From Methylobacterium sp. Leaf91 (GTDB taxonomy: Bacteria > Pseudomonadota > Alphaproteobacteria > Rhizobiales > Beijerinckiaceae), in the NCBI RefSeq assembly GCF_001422815.1, contig NZ_LMMP01000001.1, positions 62,974 to 126,973 on the forward strand: a stretch of 64,000 nt of DNA, written 5' to 3'. The notes beneath the pieces are model-generated. The model made no database searches. It was not told the origin of the DNA and was given only the letters and a program-made list of their open reading frames with translations. Positions 8,025 to 16,186 of this stretch are shown here, piece by piece. Numbering within the stretch: position 1 is the stretch's first letter; each line of letters begins with the position of its first letter. The translations under genes and the position numbers were made by a program.

Positions 8025-10271
8025 TCAGACCACGAACGATCCGTTGTCCAGGGTCTGCTGGCCCTGCAGCAGAACGGCGAAGTCCGCCGCTCCATCTCCG
8101 TTCGTATCGCCCTGGATGAGGGTGTTGCCGCCACCGAACTTCGTGCGCAGTTCGCCTGCCTGACCCGAGAAGGCATCCGTTCCGACGAACTGGAAGCCCT
8201 GATCTCCGGCCTGTCCGAAGTCCGCATCGATCCCGCTGAGGTCGATGCGATCGCCCTCGGCGAAATCGAAGTCCTTGATGATGTCGCGTCCGGAAACCGC
8301 GACGTCACTGTCGGTGATGGCATTGAACACGAAGGTATCGGCGCCGTCACGGCCGTAGAGGAGATCACGGCCATCGTCGCCGTCGATCACGTTGTCGCCG
8401 GAGTTGCCGAAGATCTGATTCCGGATCTCGTTTCCGTTGGCAGTCAGATCGTCGGTCCCGGTGAGCACGAGCTTTTCGGTATTGGCGGCCATCGTCTGGC
8501 TGACAGACGAGCGGATCGTGTCGAAGCCTTCGAACGACTCCTCGATGACGCGATCGCCCTCGCTGTCGATCACGTACGTGTCGTTCCCGATGCCGCCCAG
8601 CATCGTATCGGCTCCGGTACCACCCAGCAGCGTATCGTCGCCATCACGACCCACGAGGGTATCGTCCCCGACGCCGCCGCTCAAACGGTTGTCTGCGTCG
8701 TTGCCGGTGAGACGATTGTTCAGATCGTTGCCGCTGCCGCTCAACTCGCCATTCTCTTTTAGGACGAGGTTTTCGACATCAGCGGACAAGGTATAGCTCA
8801 GAGAAGAGCGAACCGTGTCGTTACCACCGCCCGCCAGCTCGATGACCTGATCGCCCGTGTCGTCCACGAGGAACATGTCATCACCAACGCCACCGTCCAT
8901 GACGTCGCCGCCTGCGCCACCGATGAGAAGATCGTTGCCAGCGCCACCGGTGAGACGATCGTTCCCGGCTCCCCCATCCAGCCGGTTGTCGGCGATATTG
9001 CCGGTGATGCTGTTGTCCAGCGCGTTACCGGTGCCGTCGACGGCGCCCATCCCGGTGAGGACGAGGTTTTCGATCGTGTCGGGCAGGGTGTAGGTGATGG
9101 AGGACAGAACGGTGTCGGTTCCTTCATCGGCGCCTTCGACCACCGTGTCGCCGAGGGAATCGACGATGTAGCTGTCGTTGCCGAGACCGCCGATCATGGT
9201 GTCGTTACCGGCACCGCCGACGAGGAAGTCGTTACCGGTGCCGGCCGTGATCGTGTCGTTGCCCTGGCCTGCGTTGTAATAGAAGTCCTGCCCGGCGCGG
9301 AAGGGCGGGAAGAACGTCAGCGCGTCGTCACCGTTGGTCCCGAGCACGACGCCCTCGAACGTGTTACCGCGCTGTGTGCCCGAAACGAGGTCGCGGACGT
9401 CGAAGGTGATGCCCTGCGTTCCGGCGACGAAGGTGATGCCCTCATCGTCGTAGCGGGAGATGGGCCCCGTCAGATTGCCGTCGGCATCCTCCGCCTGGAC
9501 GCGGACCGCGAGCCCGCCATCCTGGTTGGTCAGGCTGCCGGCATCGTTGGTGTTGCCGTTGCCCACCTCGGCCGAGGTGAAGGTCAGGCGCACGTTGCCG
9601 GCACCGCCGTCGGCGCGATCGAACCGGACGGTGTCGTTGCCGTCGCCGAGATTCACCTGGTCACTGCCGTCGGTGGCGATGCTGACGCCGAAAGTATCGT
9701 CGCCGTCGCCGCCGAAGACGGTGTCGATCCCGGAGCCGCCACCGATCGTGTCGTTGCCGCCGCCCGTCGAGATGACGTTGTCGCCGCCGCCGCCATAGAC
9801 GACATCGTCGGCCGATCCGGTGGTGAGCGTGTCGTTTCCGTTTCCACCCGTCAGCTGCGCCCGGACATTGCCGGTATCGACGACATTGTCGCCGGTGTCG
9901 GACAGGTTGAAGTTCACCGACTCAAAGCCATAGATCACGGTACCGTCGGATGCCCTGCCCGTGCCATTCTCATCGAGCGTCAAGCTGATCGGGGTTCCCG
10001 AGCCGACGACCGGTCCGTTGAAATTGAAATTCACCGACAGGAAATCATCGCCCTCGCCGCCGACCAGCCGATCGAGCTTGCCGCCGGTCACCGTGTCGTC
10101 GCCGGATCCGGCGCGAACTTCATCACGCACAGGATTGATCGAACCTGCGAAAATGTTTGCGGGACGATCGACCGAGTCGATCGTATCGTTACCGCCGCGG
10201 CCATTGATGGTGTCTTCGTCTTCGGTGCCGTTCAGGACGTTGTCGCCGTTATCGCCATTGATCGTAGCCAT
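8025..10271 (-). CDS. RTX calcium-binding protein with M10-type C-terminus
   Basis: A 748-residue secreted-type protein built mainly of Ca-binding RTX nonapeptides (GGxGxDxxx): an N-terminal block (about 1-55), a middle block (about 135-215), an array at 325-375 and further blocks around 425-625, such as GGAGNDRLTGGAGNDLLIGG. Between them are repeats of the form SYIVDSLGDTVVE...ENLVLTG. The C-terminus (about 640-748, RDIIKDFDFAEGDRIDLSGI) matches the serralysin M10 C-terminal region. There is no catalytic HExxH domain. Export is expected through a type I (ABC/MFP/TolC) system via the uncleaved C-terminus; no such exporter is in the window. Likely an adhesin, surface-layer or biofilm protein. 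Confidence 0.88.
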   Translation of the reverse strand: MATINGDNGDNVLNGTEDEDTINGRGGNDTIDSVDRPANIFAGSINPVRDEVRAGSGDDTVTGGKLDRLVGGEGDDFLSVNFNFNGPVVGSGTPISLTLDENGTGRASDGTVIYGFESVNFNLSDTGDNVVDTGNVRAQLTGGNGNDTLTTGSADDVVYGGGGDNVISTGGGNDTIGGGSGIDTVFGGDGDDTFGVSIATDGSDQVNLGDGNDTVRFDRADGGAGNVRLTFTSAEVGNGNTNDAGSLTNQDGGLAVRVQAEDADGNLTGPISRYDDEGITFVAGTQGITFDVRDLVSGTQRGNTFEGVVLGTNGDDALTFFPPFRAGQDFYYNAGQGNDTITAGTGNDFLVGGAGNDTMIGGLGNDSYIVDSLGDTVVEGADEGTDTVLSSITYTLPDTIENLVLTGMGAVDGTGNALDNSITGNIADNRLDGGAGNDRLTGGAGNDLLIGGAGGDVMDGGVGDDMFLVDDTGDQVIELAGGGNDTVRSSLSYTLSADVENLVLKENGELSGSGNDLNNRLTGNDADNRLSGGVGDDTLVGRDGDDTLLGGTGADTMLGGIGNDTYVIDSEGDRVIEESFEGFDTIRSSVSQTMAANTEKLVLTGTDDLTANGNEIRNQIFGNSGDNVIDGDDGRDLLYGRDGADTFVFNAITDSDVAVSGRDIIKDFDFAEGDRIDLSGIDADFGQAGDQGFQFVGTDAFSGQAGELRTKFGGGNTLIQGDTNGDGAADFAVLLQGQQTLDNGSFVV

Positions 10272-10552
10272 TGCGTCGTCTCCCTTACGCGCTGCCTGAG
10301 ATGCATATGCGGCTCGCAGGCTTGCGGTCGGGCTGGTACGGATGGCTAACCACGAAGGTTTCAGAATTCGAAAATAATATCCGGCGACCCCTGATCTTAT
10401 CTCTTGTTAAGCGTGGCAGTTTACTCCCACGAGAGAATGAGATGAATTCTACGCATTGGATGGATTAAAACGAAGATTGCTCACGAACGGCAGCCGCTAG
10501 CGCTCGTTCCCCGTGTTCCGCCGGCAGCGGAGCAACCACATCGTCACCGCCG

Positions 10553-11983
10553 CTATTCCGCCGCCGGCCGATCCAGCCTGAGGAGGCGCGCGGACCGCGT
10601 CCGCAGGGGCCGGCGCTCGGGCTCGGCGCCGGTGACGAGGGAACGGCGGGCATCCGCGATGGCGCCGTGCACGGCATCGATGGCCAGGATCAGGGCGTTC
10701 ATCGCGCGGGTGTCGACATTGCGCTCGCGGGCATGCTGGACGACGTCGGTGACGAGATCGTCGGTCTCGCGAACGAGGCCGTCGAGCTGCTCTCTCGTGG
10801 TGGCCGAGCGGATGTCCCTGAGGATGTCGAGCAGCCGGTCGAGGACCACGTCCACGCGCTCGCGGCGCTGGCGGGCGAGGCGCTGGCCGAGCCAGGCGAT
10901 GCCGGAGCCGATCGTGCCGCCGAAGAAGGCGAGGAGGTAGACGTAATCCTCGTAGCGTTCGAACAGGGTCTGCTGCTCGCGCTCGAAATAATCGACCGCG
11001 CCCGGATGGTTGGGCAGGCGGGCGCTGGTGGCGGCCACCGACGTCTCGAAATCCGGGGCCTTCATCAGGTTGGCGATGGGTGCGTTCGGCGCGAGTTTCG
11101 AGCGCCATTCGAACAGGTGCTGGGTCACGGACGCCACCGAGTAGCGGCTCACCGCGCCCCGCGCCATCAGCCGGTAGGAGGCGCCCACCGTCTTCACGTC
11201 CTCATCCGGGCGCTTGGGCCGGCCGCCGAACGTACCCGCTGGGATCGTCGCCGATTGCAGTTCCGGCATGCGCTGCACGATCGCGTCGCCATCGGGGACA
11301 GAGACGATGGTGATCTTCTTCTCGTGGGAGGCCATCTCCACTGCCCGCACCGTGGAAATCGCGGCCTTCGAGGTCGGGGCCGCGATGACGGCGACGGCGT
11401 CCACGGTGCCGGCCTGCAGGGCGGCCGTGACCTCGCCGGGCTTGAGCGGCACGAGGGCGATATGGCTGGCGGCGAGCGTCTGGCCGGGTTCGGGCGCCGG
11501 CACGGCCGTGAAATCGTAGAAGGCGAGAAGATTGGTGACGAAGGGCCGGTCGGCGGCGTGGCGCTCGACGATGCCGAGGCGCTTCTTCGCAAGGTCGGGG
11601 AAGCTCTCGATCTCGCTCGCTTCCGGCGTGGCGATGAGCAGCGTCTCCTCGTGCAGGAGGGCCAAGGTCAGGCCGTTATCGGGCAGGAACACGTCGGGCC
11701 GGACCACGGCGAGGTCGGCGCGACCCGCCTGGAGCGCCGCGGCGCTGTCGCGCACGTCGTCATAGGTCCGCACATTCAGGCGCACGTCCTCCCGTGCCCG
11801 GCTCAAGGCCTGGGCGTAGGTTTCGAGCAATTGCGCCTCGGCCCCGTCGCGAGGACCGACCGCCACCGTGAGAACGGTCGGGCGCGACAGGTAGACCACG
11901 GCGGCCGCCAGGACGGCGAAGCCGAGGCCGAGCGCGACCAGGAGCCACTCGCGCTTCAGGAGGAATGCCGGCATGACATGCAT
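10553..11983 (-). CDS. membrane-anchored TAXI-family solute-binding protein
   Basis: A 476-residue TAXI (TRAP-associated extracytoplasmic immunogenic) protein. Residues about 10-32 are an N-terminal membrane helix; the binding domain follows (VLTVAVGPRDGAEAQLLETY, ADLAVVRPDV, ALLHEETLLIATPE). Unusually a second membrane helix (about 360-380, YLLAFFGGTIGSGIAWLG) and a ~90-residue charged, helical cytoplasmic tail follow. Usual TAXI receptors are ~320 aa and free in the periplasm. No TRAP permease (DctQM) is nearby. Start 11983 is chosen because GAGAGGA precedes it; ATG 11974 is an alternative. It is divergent from recX with about 90 bases between. Confidence 0.75.
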   Translation of the reverse strand: MHVMPAFLLKREWLLVALGLGFAVLAAAVVYLSRPTVLTVAVGPRDGAEAQLLETYAQALSRAREDVRLNVRTYDDVRDSAAALQAGRADLAVVRPDVFLPDNGLTLALLHEETLLIATPEASEIESFPDLAKKRLGIVERHAADRPFVTNLLAFYDFTAVPAPEPGQTLAASHIALVPLKPGEVTAALQAGTVDAVAVIAAPTSKAAISTVRAVEMASHEKKITIVSVPDGDAIVQRMPELQSATIPAGTFGGRPKRPDEDVKTVGASYRLMARGAVSRYSVASVTQHLFEWRSKLAPNAPIANLMKAPDFETSVAATSARLPNHPGAVDYFEREQQTLFERYEDYVYLLAFFGGTIGSGIAWLGQRLARQRRERVDVVLDRLLDILRDIRSATTREQLDGLVRETDDLVTDVVQHARERNVDTRAMNALILAIDAVHGAIADARRSLVTGAEPERRPLRTRSARLLRLDRPAAE

Positions 11984-12072
11984 GCGTCCTCTCGGGGTAA
12001 GACAGGAAACCGGTTCACGGTCGAGACGATGCGCGACATGATCCTGAAACCTGTCCGAAGCGTGATGAACCG

Positions 12073-12696
12073 ATGAACGCTCGAAACGTTGCAGCGGGAC
12101 GGCCTGGGGCCTCTCGTGAGGCAAAAGCTACGCCCCGCGAGGCAAAAGCTACGCCGCCGGTCACGGCGGCGTATCTGGAGCGCGTCGCCCTGCAGTATCT
12201 GGAGCGCTACAGCGCCTCCGTGGCGATGCTGCGCCAGACCTTGGAGCGCCGGGTCGCCAAGAGGTGCCGGCTCCGGGACGAAGACCCGGCCGCCTTCGCC
12301 GAAACCATTGCCGCCATCGTGGAGCGCGCCCGTTCCTCCGGCCTCGTGGACGATGCCCGGTTCACCGCCGCGCGGGCCGCGACCCTGCGCCGGCGCGGGA
12401 CCTCCGCCCGCGGCCTCGCGGCCAAGCTCGCCGCCAAGGGAGTCGACCGGACGCTGATCGCCGAAACCCTGGAGACCGAGCGCGACCGGGGCGAGGAGGA
12501 AGGCACCAATGCGGAGGAGGTGGCGGCCCGCGCCTATGCCAAGCGCCGCCGCCTCGGCCCGTTCCGCCGCCCCGACCTCCGTGCCGCCCACCGCGACAAG
12601 GATCTCGCCTCGATGGCGCGGGCCGGGTTCTCGTACGGATTGGCGAAGACGATCGTCGACGAGGAGGTGAATGCGGAGGACGGGCTCGACCGGTGA
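12073..12696 (+). CDS. recX: RecX-family regulatory protein
   Basis: A 207-residue RecX, which caps and modulates RecA filaments. Three-helix repeats are visible: LERVALQYLERYSASVAMLR (about 34-53), the VDDARFTAARAATLRRRG segment with the G-T-SARGLAAKLAAKGV motif (about 95-125), and the C-terminal FSYGLAKTIVDE repeat. recA is not in the window. A 17-base direct repeat near 12119 and 12140 encodes a duplicated REAKATP just after the start, so the N-terminal tail is probably unstructured. It is followed by a dispersed repeat and then the DNA-repair pair. Confidence 0.85.
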   Translation: MNARNVAAGRPGASREAKATPREAKATPPVTAAYLERVALQYLERYSASVAMLRQTLERRVAKRCRLRDEDPAAFAETIAAIVERARSSGLVDDARFTAARAATLRRRGTSARGLAAKLAAKGVDRTLIAETLETERDRGEEEGTNAEEVAARAYAKRRRLGPFRRPDLRAAHRDKDLASMARAGFSYGLAKTIVDEEVNAEDGLDR

Positions 12697-12748
12697 TGGA
12701 GGTATCTCCGTGAGCCGAGCCGTGCTTCCGCCTCTCCCCGCGTGCCTA

Positions 12749-12930
12749 GGGCATTCACACCTCTCGCGCGCTACGCGGCCCTCCTCCCCAGCGGATCTCG
12801 GGCCTGCCCGAGATCCGTCGAGCTTGTGGGGAGCAGTTGGAGGTGGGGGTGGTGGGGTGACCCTGAGCCGGCGGAGGCCAGCGGCACCACCCCCACTCCT
12901 AACCTCTCCCCACAAGGGGGAGAGGGACGC
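12749..12930. repeat. ~185-bp dispersed repeat, copy 2
   Basis: Matches 7788-7972 in the same orientation from GGCATTCACAC to the hairpin CTCTCCCCACAAGGGGGAGAG. It lies between recX and the radical SAM gene. The frame open through it (from 12742) is chance coding upstream of the true start at 13054. Confidence 0.8.
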
Positions 12931-13053
12931 GCGATGCCTGCTGAACGCAGCGGCTCCACGCGCGGGGAAAGGGGGGCCTGCGCACCCTGCGGCATTTCCG
13001 ACCCGGCCCGACAAAAACTTGAACGAAACACGAACGACGCGCATGTCCCTGTC

Positions 13054-14268
13054 ATGGACGAGACCCTCGCCAAGAAGCTGCGCATCCTGGCCGATGCCGC
13101 GAAATACGACGCCTCCTGCTCCTCGTCGGGGGCACCCAAACGGGTGGCGGGCAAGGGCGAACTCGGCTCGACCACCGGGGCCGGCATCTGCCACGCCTAC
13201 ACGCCGGACGGGCGCTGCATCTCGCTCCTGAAGATCCTGCTGACCAATTACTGCCTGTTCGATTGCGCATATTGCGTGAACCGGCGCTCCTCCAACGTCG
13301 CTCGCGCCAAATTCACCGTCGAGGAAGTCGTGACCCTCACGGTGGAGTTCTACAAGCGCAACTATATCGAGGGTCTGTTCCTCTCCTCGGGCATCATCAA
13401 GTCGCCCGACCATACGATGGAACTGCTGACGCGGGTGGCCAAGAGCCTTCGGCGTGACCACGGCTTTCGCGGTTACATCCACCTGAAATCGATCCCCGAG
13501 GCGAGCCCGTGGCTGGTGGAGGAGGCGGGGCTCTATGCCGACCGGCTCTCGATCAACCTCGAACTCCCCACCGATGCCAGCCTGCACCGGCTGGCGCCGG
13601 AGAAGAACGGCCCGGTCATCCAGAACGCGATGAAGCAGATCGGCGCGCGGATCACCGAGGCGAAGGCCGAGAAGCGCCGGTTCTCGCCCGCCGGCCAGTC
13701 GACGCAGGTCATCGTCGGCGCGGACACCACCACCGACGAGGCACTGATCCGCAAGAGCGCCCTTCTCTACGGTTCGTTCAACCTGAAGCGCGTCTACTAC
13801 TCGGCCTTCAGCCCGATCCCCGACGGCTCCGCCATCCTGCCGCTGAAATCCCCGCCGCTCCAACGCGAGCACCGGCTCTATCAGGCCGATTGGCTGATCC
13901 GGTATTACGATTTCTCCGCCGACGACGTGGCGGATGCCGCCGAAGACGGGATGTTTTCCCTCGACATCGATCCGAAACTGGCCTGGGCCCTGAAGCACCG
14001 GGGTCGTTTCCCCGTGGACGTGAACGCCGCCGACCGCGAGATGCTGCTACGGGTGCCGGGCCTCGGTGCGCGTGCCGTCGACAAGATCGTGAAGGCGCGC
14101 CGCCACACACGGCTGCGCCTGGACGACGTCGCCCGACTCACCTCCGGCCTGAAACGGGCCCGCCCGTTCCTGATCGCCGCCGATTATCACCCTGGCCCCG
14201 GCGGTACCGACCGGCTGGACCTGCGCGCCAAGCTCGTCGAGCCGGCGCGGCAGCTGAGCCTGTTCTGA
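13054..14268 (+). CDS. putative DNA modification/repair radical SAM protein
   Basis: A 404-residue radical SAM enzyme of the TIGR03916 type. The 4Fe-4S motif is C-x3-C-x2-C (Cys67, Cys71, Cys74; NYCLFDCAYCVNRRSS). The SAM barrel follows (YIEGLFLSSGIIKSPDHTME, INLELPTD). A helix-hairpin-helix DNA-binding motif ends the protein (FPVDVNAADREMLLRVPGLG). The family occurs next to a DUF4130/UDG partner, exactly as here: the stop overlaps the next ATG by one base (TGATG). The reaction is not known; repair of a DNA lesion is the usual proposal. Start 13054 is chosen from the conserved N-terminus ETLAKKLRILADAAKYDASC. Confidence 0.9.
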   Translation: MDETLAKKLRILADAAKYDASCSSSGAPKRVAGKGELGSTTGAGICHAYTPDGRCISLLKILLTNYCLFDCAYCVNRRSSNVARAKFTVEEVVTLTVEFYKRNYIEGLFLSSGIIKSPDHTMELLTRVAKSLRRDHGFRGYIHLKSIPEASPWLVEEAGLYADRLSINLELPTDASLHRLAPEKNGPVIQNAMKQIGARITEAKAEKRRFSPAGQSTQVIVGADTTTDEALIRKSALLYGSFNLKRVYYSAFSPIPDGSAILPLKSPPLQREHRLYQADWLIRYYDFSADDVADAAEDGMFSLDIDPKLAWALKHRGRFPVDVNAADREMLLRVPGLGARAVDKIVKARRHTRLRLDDVARLTSGLKRARPFLIAADYHPGPGGTDRLDLRAKLVEPARQLSLF

Positions 14269-15851
14269 TGGACCGCGATGGTGAGCACCACCCTCCCCCC
14301 TCTGCGGGGGAGGGTACCTGCGGAGCAGGCGGGAGAGGGGGCGACCTCTCCGGAGATGGCGCTCCCCTCTCCCGACCCTCGCTCACGCGAGGGCCACCCT
14401 CCCCTGCGGAGGGGGGAGGGTCGGGCGGATCACTCCAAACGGTCATCCTCCACGAGGGTGCCGATCTCGACGGGTTCCGCACCGCAGCGCGCCGGCTCGC
14501 CGCCGCATCGGTCCCGCCCGATAGAGTAGTCTGGTCCATCGGGCAGGCCCCCGGCCTGTTCGGACAGGTCTCCCAGCCAGAATCCGGCTCCGATGCGCCA
14601 CTAAGCCTGCCGCGCGCGGTGGCCGACCTGATCCGCATGGTCGTCCCGCACCGCGACCCCGAGCGCTACGCCCTGCTCTACACCCTGATCTGGCGCATCA
14701 CTCACGGTGAACGCGGCCTGATGGAGGTGGGAAGCGACCCGCTGGTCCATCGGCTCGACCGGATGCGCAAGGCCATCGCCCGCGACCTGCACAAGATGCA
14801 CGCCTTCCTGCGGTTCCGGCGGACTGAGGCCGACGGTGTCGAGCGCTTCGTCGCCTGGTTCGAGCCGGATCATCACATCCTGGAGGCGGCAACCACGTTC
14901 TTCGTCTCGCGTTTCCGGTCGTTGCACTGGACGATCCTCACGCCGGACGGCTCCGCCCATTGGGACGGGGAGACCCTGACCTTCGGCCCGCCGGGACGAC
15001 GCGAGGATGCGCCCGAGGCCGATGGGTTCGAGGCCGGCTGGCGCGATTACTATGAGAGCACGTTCAACCCCGCCCGCACCAACCTTGCCGCCATGCGGGC
15101 GGAGATGCCGAAGAAGTATTGGCGCAACATGCCGGAAACAGCGGCGATTCTCGGCCTCGTCCGCGCCGCCTCAGCCCGCACGGAAGCCATGATCGAACGG
15201 GAGCCGCAGATGCCGACCAAGCGTAACCCCGCCAAGGCCGTCGCCGCCATGTCCGACCAGGATCCCACCTCCCTGGAGGAGCTCAACGCCATCATCCGGC
15301 GCTCGGAGCCCCTGGTGCCGGGCGCGACCCAGGCCGTCCTCGGCGAAGGCCCTGCTCATGCCGCCATCGCCTTCGTCGGCGAGCAGCCGGGCGACCAGGA
15401 GGATCGGCAGGGCCGCCCCTTCGTGGGACCGGCCGGGCAGCTCCTGTCCCGCGCCATGGCGGATGCGGGCATCCAGCGGAACGCGGCCTACCTCACCAAT
15501 GCGGTCAAGCATTTCAAGTTCGAGGAGCGCGGCAAGCGCCGCATCCACCAGAAGCCCACCGCCGGCGAGGTCAGCCATTACCGCTGGTGGCTCGACCGGG
15601 AGCTGGACTTCGTGGCCCCCAAACTCGTCGTGGCCCTGGGCGCCACCGCCGTCCTGGCCCTGACGGGCAAGGCGATCCCGATCACCCGCGCCCGCGGCCC
15701 CGCTTCTTTCGGCAAGCCCTATGAGGGCTTCATCACGGTGCACCCCTCCTACCTCCTGCGCCTCCCCGACGACGCCAAGGAAGACGCTTACGCAGCCTTC
15801 GTGGCCGACCTGAAACGGGTCGGGGATCTGGCGCGCACGCTGGGGGAATAG
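14268..15851 (+). CDS. DUF4130 - UdgX-type uracil-DNA glycosylase fusion
   Basis: A 527-residue fusion. Residues about 62-290 are a DUF4130 domain (TIGR03915 type; VVWSIGQAPGLFG, KKYWRNMPET). Residues about 310-527 are a family-4-like UDG of the UdgX class, with GEQPGDQEDRQGRPFVGPAG and the hallmark loop KRRIHQKP, whose His (here about His427) in M. smegmatis UdgX bonds covalently to uracil-DNA; HPSYLLR closes the fold. The only good start, ATG 14268, overlaps the radical SAM stop. Codons about 5-57 are formed by a GC-rich palindromic repeat (14283-14435), so the N-terminus is probably not functional sequence. Confidence 0.88.
   Translation: MDRDGEHHPPPSAGEGTCGAGGRGGDLSGDGAPLSRPSLTRGPPSPAEGGGSGGSLQTVILHEGADLDGFRTAARRLAAASVPPDRVVWSIGQAPGLFGQVSQPESGSDAPLSLPRAVADLIRMVVPHRDPERYALLYTLIWRITHGERGLMEVGSDPLVHRLDRMRKAIARDLHKMHAFLRFRRTEADGVERFVAWFEPDHHILEAATTFFVSRFRSLHWTILTPDGSAHWDGETLTFGPPGRREDAPEADGFEAGWRDYYESTFNPARTNLAAMRAEMPKKYWRNMPETAAILGLVRAASARTEAMIEREPQMPTKRNPAKAVAAMSDQDPTSLEELNAIIRRSEPLVPGATQAVLGEGPAHAAIAFVGEQPGDQEDRQGRPFVGPAGQLLSRAMADAGIQRNAAYLTNAVKHFKFEERGKRRIHQKPTAGEVSHYRWWLDRELDFVAPKLVVALGATAVLALTGKAIPITRARGPASFGKPYEGFITVHPSYLLRLPDDAKEDAYAAFVADLKRVGDLARTLGE
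14283..14435. repeat. GC-rich palindromic repeat inside the udgX 5' coding region
   Basis: Starts with CCACCCTCCCCCCTCTGCGG and ends with CTGCGGAGGGGGGAGGGTCG; the two ends are inverted copies and each has its own smaller hairpin (for example CCCTCGCTCACGCGAGGG). It is typical of intergenic REP-like elements, but here it is in frame with the DUF4130-UdgX gene. Confidence 0.75.
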
Positions 15852-16186
15852 CGGCTTGGCCACGGGATCCGGCGCTACGATCGATGACCTTGCCCTAGCT
15901 GCGGGTACGACCTGCGCATTCGGGTGTCACGGGTCCGCCTGAGATGCCTCGGGTAGGATAGAAAAGTCTGATGACCGGAGCGACCCCGGAACAGGGATCG
16001 TCCACCCGAGTGGACGTCACGCAGCGACCCAGCCAGAGCATGGCGTGTCGGACCGTCACCCGACGATCGGCAGCATGACGCGTTGCGGGATCGGGACATA
16101 CCGATCAAGAGACCTTGCCGACCAAAAGATCTTACTGACCAAAAGATCTTGCCTCCTCATCCCTGAACTATGAGAACTGTGAGGCT
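15852..16186. other. intergenic stretch with a short direct repeat
   Basis: About 335 bases between convergent genes without a believable frame. ACCAAAAGATCTT occurs twice in tandem (about 16120-16150), separated by 4 bases. No clear terminator hairpin is seen. Confidence 0.4.

Noticed and set aside
12742..13053. N-terminal extension of the radical SAM gene from ATG 12742
   Set aside because: The extension translates the dispersed repeat and does not match the family's N-terminus.
11956..13998. 680-codon minus-strand frame across recX and the radical SAM gene
   Set aside because: It is antisense to two clear genes, has repeat sequence in it, and no recognisable domain.
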